A stretch of 5,256 nucleotides of DNA from a bacterium (GCA_024224995.1 JAAENB010000120.1:1-5256); one strand, 5' to 3'; shown: positions 1-5,219, counted from the first letter of the stretch. Made by a program: numbers and translations. Notes: a model not told the origin generated them from the letters alone.

Positions 1-128
1 AACAACCAACTCCTCCGGCGGAAACCGGACCGGTGTCAGAGGAACAACCAACTCCTCCCGCGAAAACCGGCTCCGGTGTCAGAGGAACAACCAACTCCTC
101 CCGCGAAAACCGGCTCCGGTATCAGAGG
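1..128. repeat. three tandem 42-43 bp direct repeats
   Basis: Three near-identical units lie head to tail at 1-42, 43-85 and 86-128, each beginning AACAACCAACTCCTCC and ending TCAGAGG. A degenerate fourth start (AACCAACCAACCAGCTCCTCC) follows at about 129-149. Units 2 and 3 differ by one base (GTGTC versus GTATC). Unit 1 differs mainly around the centre and is one base shorter. Each unit contains an inverted repeat, ACCGG-CT-CCGGT in units 2 and 3 and ACCGG-A-CCGGT in unit 1, so the length change falls in the loop while the stem is kept. The array probably continues left of the window. Because 43 is not a multiple of three, successive units are read in different frames if this is coding. Confidence 0.9.
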
Positions 129-233
129 AACCAACCAACCAGCTCCTCCACTCAAAAAACATCATTTTTAAAAAAAATATTGACAAAGAGAGCACTATTC
201 AAAAAAATGCCCACTCTGTTCGGTTATACATAA
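3..233 (+). CDS. possible C-terminal end of an upstream repeat-bearing protein (5' partial)
   Basis: A forward frame is open from the left edge to TAA at 231-233. It starts with a proline/glutamate-rich stretch (QPTPPAETGPVSEEQPTPPAKTGSG). The frame then slips relative to the repeat because the second unit is 43 bp, giving an arginine/serine-rich stretch, and it ends in a basic tail (FLKKILTKRALFKKMPTLFGYT). The other two forward frames are also open through the repeats, one stopping at 169-171 and one near 259, so the correct frame cannot be chosen from this window. A GTG at 33 could act as a start, but I see no convincing Shine-Dalgarno there and the coding sense continues upstream of it. 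I read this as a low-complexity linker tail of a gene lying mostly to the left, or as non-coding repeat DNA. No function is recognisable. Confidence 0.3.
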   Translation, partial: QPTPPAETGPVSEEQPTPPAKTGSGVRGTTNSSRENRLRYQRNQPTSSSTQKTSFLKKILTKRALFKKMPTLFGYT

Positions 234-241
234 CAAATACA

Positions 242-264
242 TCTGTTTATTTAATTTAAACAGA
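242..264. other. 8-bp-arm palindrome in the leader region
   Basis: TCTGTTTA (242-249) and TAAACAGA (257-264) are perfect inverted repeats separated by 7 AT-rich bases. The element lies between the end of the left-edge open frame and the radical SAM gene. It could be an operator for a dimeric regulator, or a weak hairpin at the end of the upstream transcript. It is not followed by a T-run on the plus strand. Confidence 0.35.
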
Positions 265-266
265 AA

Positions 267-303
267 AAACCGGCAGCAGCCGTGCTTAAATAAGCTCTGG
301 TTT
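267..303 (+). terminator. nested stem-loop, possible weak terminator or leader structure
   Basis: AAACCGG (267-273) pairs with CTGGTTT (297-303), with one G-U pair. Enclosed within it is a smaller hairpin, GCTT-AAAT-AAGC (284-295). The right arm ends in TTT, then ACTAATAAAA. This could end transcription arriving from the left-edge repeat region, or be a structured 5' leader of the radical SAM gene about 60 nt ahead of its start. I looked for cobalamin-riboswitch features because the gene product is a B12-type enzyme, and none are evident. Confidence 0.3.
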
Positions 304-350
304 ACTAATAAAAACTATAAAAATGGATAGCTTCCACCCCGGTAAAAATT

Positions 351-357
351 AGGAGGG
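351..357 (+). promoter_or_regulatory. ribosome binding site fixing a GTG start
   Basis: AGGAGGG lies 6 nt before the GTG at 364. It is a near-perfect anti-16S match with good spacing and settles the non-ATG start of the radical SAM gene. Confidence 0.85.
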
Positions 358-363
358 AAAAAC

Positions 364-1761
364 GTGAAAAAAAACAACAATGATACTAAGAAAAAAGTTC
401 TCATCATTCTGCCAACAGGACAGGCTCATAAACTTGATTTTGGTCCTCTTACCATGTCATACAGAGAAGCGCCTCTAACCGCTACAACCCTTGCGGCTCT
501 TGTGCCCGATGATCTGAATCTAGATGTCAAAATTATTGATGAAAGTGTAAGTAAATTAAAATTCAGTGCCGACTACGATCTTGTGGCCATCAGTCTTATG
601 ACCGGAACCTCAATTAGAGGATATGAGATCGCCGATAAATTCAGATCCCTGGGTGTTACCGTAGTTCTGGGCGGTGTTCATGTGATACTCCTTCCTGAGG
701 AAGCCAGACAGCATGCCGATACCATTGTTATCGGGTTTGCCGAAAAAACCTGGCCTCAACTATTAAACGACTTCGTAAATAATCAACTAAAACCGGAATA
801 CGTAAACAAGAATCATACCGACATTGAGATCAGCAATCTTCCCATAGCCAGAAGAGATCTTCAGAAAAAATTTGGATACACTGTCCCGAATACGGTTTTT
901 GCTACCCGGGGCTGCCGGCAGACCTGTGACTTCTGCACCATTCCTACGGCGAATTTCGGCTGGCATAAACGTCCTATTGGAGATGTTATTGACGAACTCC
1001 GCTCAATTAAATCAAGACGGATCGCCTTTAACGATGTTCACCTCACGGACGATCCTGAGTACGCGAAAGAACTGCTCACAGCAATGATCCCGCTTAAAAA
1101 AATCTGGGGCGGTCTTGCCGCGACACGGGTTGTCCGGGATGATGAACTTCTTGACCTGCTTGAAAAAAGCGGCTGCGGTTACCTGCTCCTGGGATTCGAA
1201 TCCATCGACAATAACACCCTTGTTGGCATAAACAAAGGCTTTAATAAATTAGAAGAATACAAAGAAGTTGTAAAAAGACTTCACGACAAAAAAATACTTA
1301 TCCAGGGCTGCTTCATTTTTGGTATGGATGGTGAAGATAAAACAACGTTCCAAAACAGCGTGGACGTTATCAACGAACTTAAAATTGATATTCCCCGCTA
1401 CGCCCTGTATACTCCCTATCCAAACACAGACGCCTATCTTCGCTTAAAATCCGAGGGCCGATTGCTGCATGAGAACTGGCAATACTATGATACTCAGCAT
1501 ACGGTTATTGTTCCGGACAAAATGACACCGGAAGAACTGGACGCGGGGTTCATGTGGGCTTACAAAAACACATTTAAAGTCAAAAGCAGTATTCACCGAA
1601 CATTCGGCCTGGGTGCCAATTCCCTGGTTTCATTCGTTGGAAACCTGGCTTACAAAACATATGTCCGAAAACTTTATGCGGAAAAACAGAGATTTCCCGA
1701 GGGTGTTGACACCAAACACAGTGCTCGGGATCTGAATCTTATAAAACCTGCTTCTGCATAA
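364..1761 (+). CDS. B12-binding-domain radical SAM protein
   Basis: This 465-residue protein is a cytoplasmic cobalamin-dependent radical SAM enzyme by architecture. Residues about 10-140 form a Rossmann-like B12-binding domain, with SLMTGTSIRGYEIA (77-90), GGVHVILLPEEA (103-114) and IGFAEKTWPQLL (123-134) typical of this class. No DxHxxG base-off histidine motif is present, which is common in this class. The radical SAM core follows at about 175-385: C184-x3-C188-x2-C191 (CRQTCDFC), the three ligands of the 4Fe-4S cluster that cleaves S-adenosylmethionine, preceded by FATRG and followed by LLLGFES (274-280). The C-terminal about 80 residues resemble the helical tail seen in many such proteins. 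There is no signal peptide or membrane segment. GTG is the start, supported by the strong ribosome binding site. Known members perform methylations, ring rearrangements or other difficult C-C chemistry on lipids, tetrapyrroles and natural products. The substrate here cannot be inferred. The next gene downstream encodes a GNAT-like protein. Confidence 0.92.
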   Translation: MKKNNNDTKKKVLIILPTGQAHKLDFGPLTMSYREAPLTATTLAALVPDDLNLDVKIIDESVSKLKFSADYDLVAISLMTGTSIRGYEIADKFRSLGVTVVLGGVHVILLPEEARQHADTIVIGFAEKTWPQLLNDFVNNQLKPEYVNKNHTDIEISNLPIARRDLQKKFGYTVPNTVFATRGCRQTCDFCTIPTANFGWHKRPIGDVIDELRSIKSRRIAFNDVHLTDDPEYAKELLTAMIPLKKIWGGLAATRVVRDDELLDLLEKSGCGYLLLGFESIDNNTLVGINKGFNKLEEYKEVVKRLHDKKILIQGCFIFGMDGEDKTTFQNSVDVINELKIDIPRYALYTPYPNTDAYLRLKSEGRLLHENWQYYDTQHTVIVPDKMTPEELDAGFMWAYKNTFKVKSSIHRTFGLGANSLVSFVGNLAYKTYVRKLYAEKQRFPEGVDTKHSARDLNLIKPASA

Positions 1762-1768
1762 AATCCTC

Positions 1769-1801
1769 CCATCCCCTCTTCCATAAGGAGGGGGTGGTTT
1801 A
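1769..1801 (+). terminator. terminator-like hairpin after the radical SAM gene
   Basis: CCATCCCCTC (1769-1778) pairs with GAGGGGGTGG (1788-1797) to give a 10-bp GC-rich stem with one G-U pair and a 9-nt loop. It starts 7 nt after the TAA stop. The following TTTATAAAA is only a weak U-tract, so termination may be partial and the GNAT-like gene could still receive read-through. Confidence 0.55.
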
Positions 1802-1810
1802 TAAAACACA

Positions 1811-1910
1811 AAGTTTGAAGTTAAAAGTTTGAAGTTTAAAGTTTCTGAAGAGCAACTGACCCGGCTGGCCGGGAAAAAACTTCAAACTTGAAACTTCAAA
1901 CCTCAAACTT
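1811..1910. repeat. inverted array of 7-bp repeats (5 + 5 heptads) around a GC-rich hairpin
   Basis: The left arm (1811-1845) is five consecutive 7-mers of the form AAGTTTN: AAGTTTG, AAGTTAA, AAGTTTG, AAGTTTA, AAGTTTC. The right arm (1876-1910) is five 7-mers of the complementary form NAAACTT: AAAACTT, CAAACTT, GAAACTT, CAAACCT, CAAACTT. The arms match at 29 of 35 positions when folded. The 30-bp spacer holds its own perfect hairpin CCCGGC-TG-GCCGGG (1860-1873). The whole could extrude as a cruciform or fold as a long hairpin in the mRNA leader of the GNAT-like gene, ending only 4 nt before that gene's ribosome binding site. It resembles dispersed intergenic palindromes more than a terminator, since no T-run follows. 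Confidence 0.85.
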
Positions 1911-1914
1911 TCTT

Positions 1915-1922
1915 AAGAGAGG
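1915..1922 (+). promoter_or_regulatory. ribosome binding site deciding the start of the GNAT-like gene
   Basis: AAGAGAGG lies 7 nt before ATG 1930. The longer reading from TTG 1888 would begin inside the right arm of the heptad array and has no Shine-Dalgarno, so 1930 is preferred. Confidence 0.7.
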
Positions 1923-1929
1923 CAATACC

Positions 1930-3024
1930 ATGAAAGCATTTCTTTCCGAAAAAAAACATAATGAAAGTCTGTGCGAATTAATGAGAACCGTTACCATGCC
2001 CGGTGATATAGAACTCTCATACGCCCGGGATCCGGATTTTTTTCACGGACTCGATATTCAGGGTAAATTCAACCAGATCGGTACCTGCGCGGACGGTGAA
2101 AGAATTACGGGTATTGGCACCAGGAGTGTCAAGCCCATGTATATAAACGGCGAGCCCATGGACTTTGGATACCTCAGCGGGCTCAGAGCTGTTAACGACC
2201 ACCGGGGCGGCATTACCCTTAAAATTTTCACCCTTCTCAATGAAGTCCACAACGACAAACGGGCCAAAGGATATATCAATACCATTGTTGATGACAATAA
2301 CTTTGCCACTGCCGCCCTCGCGAGCGGCCGCCCCGGTATGCCCAAATACCTGGATTGGGGTAAATATTTCACCTATGCTATCAATCTGAACAAAAGAAGA
2401 AAGCCCCGGGTCTCAGTTCCCGGTATCTCACTGAGCAAGGGCAGTGACACAACTCTTGAAGAGATTGTTGATTTTATCAATACCCAGGGAAAGAAAAAAC
2501 AATTCTTCCCGGTTTTCACGGTTGAAGATTTTAAATCGGAATATACCAGGGACTTTAACAGCTCTGATTTTTATGTTGCCCGGAAAGACGGTGAAATTGT
2601 GGGAGTAATTGGAAAATGGGATCAAAGCAAGTATAAACAAAATATTGTCAGAGGCTATCACGGGTATATGAAATACCTCCGCCCCTTCATCAATACGGGG
2701 TTTAGAATTGCCGGTTACAAACCGCTTCCCAATGTGGGAAATCAGGTAAAAATGTTCTACCTGAGCTTTGTGGCCATAAAAGAAAATAATGTTGATATCT
2801 TTTCAGCCTTGCTGGAACAGGCATACCTCGACAACAAGGACGGGGAATACAACTACTGCCTTGCCGGTTTCCACGAAGATGACCCCTTACGCGAGGCCGC
2901 CTCAAGTTACTGGTTCATCCCTTACAACAGCAGGCTCTTCCTGGTTAGCTGGGAGGGTGATATAGATTTCTGCTCGGATCTCAACCGGGACATGATCCCG
3001 TATTTAGAGGTAGGAACTCTTTGA
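1930..3024 (+). CDS. GNAT-superfamily-like protein, probably tandem acyltransferase fold
   Basis: This 364-residue soluble protein has no signal peptide or membrane segment. Residues about 1-150 read like a GNAT domain: a beta hairpin at GIGTRSVKPMYINGEPM (61-77), then the core strand DFGYLSGLRAVNDHRGGITL (78-97), where YLSxLR...xHRGG occupies the place of the acetyl-CoA pyrophosphate loop (usual form R/Q-x-x-G-x-G/A), and TIVDDNNFATAALASGRPGMPKY (118-140) as the late strand-helix. Residues about 195-345 look like a second copy: YVARKDGEIVGVIGKWDQ (215-232) as the hairpin, and FYLSFVAIKENNVDIFSALLEQAY (276-299) followed by YCLAGFHEDDPLREA (309-323). Tandem GNAT folds are known in peptidoglycan, mycothiol and N-myristoyl transfer enzymes. 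The second half lacks an obvious pyrophosphate loop, so only the first may bind acyl-CoA. Acceptor and pathway are unknown. It shares a strand with the radical SAM gene but is separated by 168 bp with a hairpin and a heptad array. The family call rests on motif reading only. Confidence 0.6.
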   Translation: MKAFLSEKKHNESLCELMRTVTMPGDIELSYARDPDFFHGLDIQGKFNQIGTCADGERITGIGTRSVKPMYINGEPMDFGYLSGLRAVNDHRGGITLKIFTLLNEVHNDKRAKGYINTIVDDNNFATAALASGRPGMPKYLDWGKYFTYAINLNKRRKPRVSVPGISLSKGSDTTLEEIVDFINTQGKKKQFFPVFTVEDFKSEYTRDFNSSDFYVARKDGEIVGVIGKWDQSKYKQNIVRGYHGYMKYLRPFINTGFRIAGYKPLPNVGNQVKMFYLSFVAIKENNVDIFSALLEQAYLDNKDGEYNYCLAGFHEDDPLREAASSYWFIPYNSRLFLVSWEGDIDFCSDLNRDMIPYLEVGTL

Positions 3025-3026
3025 GT

Positions 3027-3123
3027 AAGGTAATCAGTCGCCCTTCGGGCGGGGTAATCAGTAATCAGTAATTTTATCTTACCGATCACCGGTTACCCGG
3101 CCCGAAGGGCCTCCGATCACCTT
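3027..3123. repeat. 97-bp inverted repeat (two 44-bp arms, 9-nt loop) between convergent genes
   Basis: The left arm (3027-3070) and the reverse complement of the right arm (3080-3123) agree at 35 of 44 positions without gaps; the loop is ATTTTATCT. Each arm begins AAGGTRATCRG and contains a small GC hairpin, CGCCC-TTC-GGGCG at 3039-3051 and GGCCC-GAA-GGGCC at 3099-3111. GTAATCA-type 7-mers follow at 3054-3074. Five of the nine differences become G-U pairs in a minus-strand transcript and only one does in a plus-strand transcript, so the RNA fold is better for the apt mRNA. It sits 2 nt after the GNAT-like stop and 5 nt after the apt stop, so it may act as a bidirectional terminator or 3' stabiliser, although neither side has a T-run. 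Confidence 0.88.
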
Positions 3124-3128
3124 CCCCT

Positions 3129-3668
3129 TTACTCCCCTTCGAACTCAACTATAGTAAACATTTCATAGCCAGATTCTTTAATCTTCGTATTTCCGCCAAC
3201 ATCAGGAAGATCTACGATGAATGCCAGTTCCACTACCTGGCCGCCAAGTTTTTCAATTAGTTTTGCCCCCGCAAGGGAGGTTCCGCCTGTGGCAAGGAGA
3301 TCGTCGATTACCAGGACTCTTGCTCCTTCCTCAATTGAATCAACATGCATTTCAATGGTATCGGTTCCGTATTCCAGTTCATATTCATGTGATATGGTTT
3401 TAAAGGGAAGTTTTCCCGCTTTCCGGATGGGAACAAAACCTTTGCCAAGGCGTTCGGCTACAGCTCCCGCTAAAATAAAACCCCGGGCCTCAATCCCTGC
3501 CACAACATCGATCTTCATACCTGAGTAACGGCTCACAAACTCGTCAATAACCAGTTTCAGCCCTTCCGCGTCCTGTAACAGGGTGGTAATATCTCTAAAT
3601 ATGATCCCCTCTTTTGGGAAATCAGGTATATTTCTTATCTTTGATTTGATTAATTCCGTATTTACCAT
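3129..3668 (-). CDS. apt: adenine phosphoribosyltransferase
   Basis: This 179-residue cytoplasmic enzyme of purine salvage converts adenine and 5-phosphoribosyl-1-pyrophosphate to AMP and pyrophosphate. The N-terminal signature IRNIPDFPKEGIIFRDITTLL (11-31) is diagnostic of the family. AGIEARGF (57-64) and RKAGKLP (82-88) are the conserved loops around the active site, and VLVIDDLLATGGTS (118-131) is the PRPP-binding motif with the adjacent acidic pair D122-D123. Length matches the usual 170-180 residues. I chose the start at 3668 over the in-frame ATG at 3698 because GAGG lies 6 nt upstream on the minus strand and the family normally begins a few residues before this signature. The upstream ATG has no ribosome binding site. 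The gene is monocistronic here, convergent with the GNAT-like gene and divergent from the protease gene. All key motifs are intact. Confidence 0.96.
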   Translation of the reverse strand: MVNTELIKSKIRNIPDFPKEGIIFRDITTLLQDAEGLKLVIDEFVSRYSGMKIDVVAGIEARGFILAGAVAERLGKGFVPIRKAGKLPFKTISHEYELEYGTDTIEMHVDSIEEGARVLVIDDLLATGGTSLAGAKLIEKLGGQVVELAFIVDLPDVGGNTKIKESGYEMFTIVEFEGE

Positions 3669-3674
3669 AATAAT

Positions 3675-3679
3675 CCTCG
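3675..3679 (-). promoter_or_regulatory. ribosome binding site of apt
   Basis: On the minus strand CGAGG lies 6 nt before ATG 3668. It decides between this start and the ATG 30 bases further upstream. Confidence 0.6.
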
Positions 3680-3718
3680 TTCTGTTTAATTTGTTCATCT
3701 ATAACTAGAATTGCAGGT

Positions 3719-3749
3719 GATATATTCTATTCAGCGGAAAACCTGTCAA
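3719..3749 (-). promoter_or_regulatory. candidate sigma70-type promoter for apt
   Basis: On the minus strand a perfect -35 box TTGACA (3744-3749) is followed after 17 bp by AATATA (3721-3726), or after 19 bp by TATATC (3719-3724), as the -10 box. Transcription would start near 3713, giving a leader of about 45 nt. TTGCAGGT (3711-3718) and ACCTGTCAA (3741-3749), an inverted repeat with a one-base bulge, bracket the promoter and could be a regulator site, but this may be chance. Confidence 0.5.
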
Positions 3750-3790
3750 GGGGAATTTTTTACATGGAACAGCCGGGACGCTTCGCCTGC

Positions 3791-3820
3791 TTGAAGAATA
3801 TTATTACAAAAATTTAGAAT
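3791..3820 (+). promoter_or_regulatory. candidate promoter for the HtrA-like protease
   Basis: TTGAAG (3791-3796) and TAGAAT (3815-3820) are separated by 18 bp, resembling -35 and -10 boxes with 4/6 and 5/6 matches. A second, weaker pair is TTTACA (3826-3831) and TATTCT (3848-3853) with 16 bp spacing. The region is AT-rich, so matches occur easily. The resulting leader would be about 50-85 nt. Confidence 0.3.
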
Positions 3821-3909
3821 ACTTATTTACATATTTTTCCGGTAACATATTCTTTATCAATATACCTAATAGTAATTAAAATATCCCATACTGAGGCGAA
3901 AAAAACTAT

Positions 3910-5040
3910 ATGAACAAAAAAAATATTCTATTTCCAATACTTGCCCTTGTTGTCCTCTTCCTGATGCCCGCGTCAAAAGCAGAAAGCGGTTTCCTGGACG
4001 AAACAAAAAAGACCTCTCCATTAAAGAGCGGAGAAGATTCCATAGTTCATGCGCTGCAAAAAACATATCACAATATATATGAACTCTATAAAGACTCTAT
4101 TGTATTTATCAGTACCGAAAAGACCGTAAAGACCCGGTACCGGCATCCATTTATGGAAGATCCTTTTTTTAGAGAGTTTTTCGGAAGAAGGACTCCGCAA
4201 AAAGCGCAAAAACGGACCCTCCGGGGTCTGGGGACCGGCTTTATGATTTCAAGTGACGGGTATATTTGTACCAATCATCATGTTATTGCCAAAATGGACA
4301 CGGTAACGGTGAAAGTAAGCAACAAGGAATATAAAGCTAAGGTCATTGGCTCCGATCCTCTTACGGATATTGCTCTTTTAAAAATTAAAGGAAAGAACAG
4401 CTTTAAAGCAGTCCATTTCGGCAATTCCGACAGAGTAAAGATCGGCGACCTGGCTATTGCTATTGGAAATCCCTTTGGCCTTGATAAAACCTATACTACC
4501 GGCATCATCAGTGCCCTGGGAAGAAAGGGGCTCGATACTCTGGGCAATGTCCACATCCAGACCGACACGCCAATTAACCAGGGCAATTCGGGCGGCCCCC
4601 TTATTAACATTGATGGTGAGGTTATTGGGGTAAACCGGGCTATCTACTCCCGCTCCGGCGGCAGCATTGGCCTGGGATTTGCCATTCCCATCAATACTGT
4701 CAGGAAGACCCTGGTACAGCTCAAACGATACGGCAAAGTAAAAAGAGGATATATTGGCGTTAAAATTGAGGCTTATTTTTCCCCAAAAATCGCAAGAGAA
4801 CTGGGACTCAAAAAACCGGAAGGCGCCCTTATTAAGGCAGTCGTGAGAAACGGCCCTGCCTACAAAGCAGGCCTGCGCGCCGACGATGTTATCATCAAAA
4901 TTAATAAAATGAGAATAAAAAATTACCCCGGACTCCTTAAAACCGTAAGCAAATATAAAATAGGAAGCACTGTGCGGGTTACGGCATGGAGAAACAGAAG
5001 AGCTGTTACGTTTAAACTTAAAATCAAGGAAAGACCGTAG
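3910..5040 (+). CDS. htrA: secreted HtrA/Deg-family serine protease with one PDZ domain
   Basis: This 376-residue protein is an envelope quality-control protease of family S1C that degrades or senses misfolded proteins in the periplasm. Residues 1-24 are a Sec signal peptide: basic MNKK, a hydrophobic core ILFPILALVVLFLMP, and a likely cut after SKA (22-24). The trypsin-like domain spans about 50-270 with catalytic triad H124 (TNHHVI), D153 (PLTDIALL) and S227 (NQGNSGGPL). The HPFMEDPFFREFFGRR stretch (79-94) is the LA loop typical of DegP/DegQ. A single PDZ domain lies at about 278-372, with GYIGVKIE at its start and the GPAYKAGLRADDVIIKIN core (315-332). DegP and DegQ carry two PDZ domains, so domain count is closer to DegS, but the cleavable-looking signal and long LA loop are DegQ-like; hence only the general symbol. 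The protein is unusually lysine/arginine-rich. GAGG at 3893-3896 is the only Shine-Dalgarno and sits a rather long 13 nt from the start; the intact signal peptide still supports ATG 3910. Confidence 0.94.
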   Translation: MNKKNILFPILALVVLFLMPASKAESGFLDETKKTSPLKSGEDSIVHALQKTYHNIYELYKDSIVFISTEKTVKTRYRHPFMEDPFFREFFGRRTPQKAQKRTLRGLGTGFMISSDGYICTNHHVIAKMDTVTVKVSNKEYKAKVIGSDPLTDIALLKIKGKNSFKAVHFGNSDRVKIGDLAIAIGNPFGLDKTYTTGIISALGRKGLDTLGNVHIQTDTPINQGNSGGPLINIDGEVIGVNRAIYSRSGGSIGLGFAIPINTVRKTLVQLKRYGKVKRGYIGVKIEAYFSPKIARELGLKKPEGALIKAVVRNGPAYKAGLRADDVIIKINKMRIKNYPGLLKTVSKYKIGSTVRVTAWRNRRAVTFKLKIKERP

Positions 5041-5044
5041 GGGG

Positions 5045-5080
5045 AAGGTAATCGGTGGCCTCGGAGGCCGGGTGATCGGT
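5045..5080 (+). repeat. single half-copy of the 3027-3123 repeat family
   Basis: This 36-bp stretch matches the left arm of the long inverted repeat (3027-3062) at 26 of 36 positions and the reversed right arm at 27 of 36, ungapped, starting AAGGTAATCGGT and ending GGGTGATCGGT. Its core is GGCCT-CGG-AGGCC (5057-5069), a hairpin at the same place as in the other two copies but with different stem bases. It starts 4 nt after the protease stop codon. No inverted partner follows, so this is a solo unit. Confidence 0.8.
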
Positions 5081-5088
5081 CAAGAACA

Positions 5089-5119
5089 GGGGTGCGGCCC
5101 CTGCGAGGGGTGCGGCCCC
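5089..5119. repeat. 18-bp-period GC-rich direct repeat
   Basis: GGGGTGCGGCCCC occurs at 5089-5101 and again at 5107-5119, joined by TGCGA. Each copy is itself GGGG...CCCC, and the junction forms a perfect hairpin CCCCT-GCG-AGGGG (5098-5110). It lies downstream of the protease gene and could contribute to transcript ending, but no adjacent T-run is present (the nearest T5 is at 5135-5139). Confidence 0.75.
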
Positions 5120-5143
5120 AGGATCGATTAATACTTTTTAAAT

Positions 5144-5162
5144 ATTAGCCAAATTTGCTAAT
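5144..5162. other. small AT-rich inverted repeat
   Basis: ATTAGC (5144-5149) and GCTAAT (5157-5162) flank CAAATTT. It lies in the gene-free tail of the window. It could be part of a terminator or an operator, or be chance in AT-rich sequence. Confidence 0.25.
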
Positions 5163-5219
5163 TTAGCGATTTAATTTTGTTATTTTTTTCTTCAAAATTT
5201 TAAGACAAACCTATCCCCT

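Noticed and set aside
1..128. CRISPR array
   Set aside because: The units are contiguous tandem copies with no unique spacers between conserved repeats, and no cas genes are present.
180..208. Promoter with TTGACA at 180-185
   Set aside because: No acceptable -10 box lies 16-19 bp downstream; the sequence there is an A-run.
234..363. Cobalamin riboswitch controlling the B12-type radical SAM gene
   Set aside because: The leader is too short and shows no recognisable B12-box; the pairing seen is only simple small hairpins.
1811..1910. Rho-independent terminator
   Set aside because: The arms are AT-rich heptad repeats and no T-run follows the right arm; a better terminator candidate is at 1769-1801.
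1888..1929. Extended N-terminus of the GNAT-like protein from a TTG start
   Set aside because: It lies in the right arm of the heptad array, has no ribosome binding site, and ATG 1930 has AAGAGAGG at a proper distance.
2017..2905. Minus-strand open frames across the GNAT-like gene
   Set aside because: They overlap a longer plus-strand gene with coherent protein motifs and lack start-site support.
3217..3528. Plus-strand open frames opposite apt
   Set aside because: These are antisense shadows of a clearly conserved apt gene and encode low-complexity peptides without recognisable motifs.
3669..3698. Ten-residue N-terminal extension of apt
   Set aside because: No Shine-Dalgarno before ATG 3698, and the extension precedes the normal family start; ATG 3668 is better supported.
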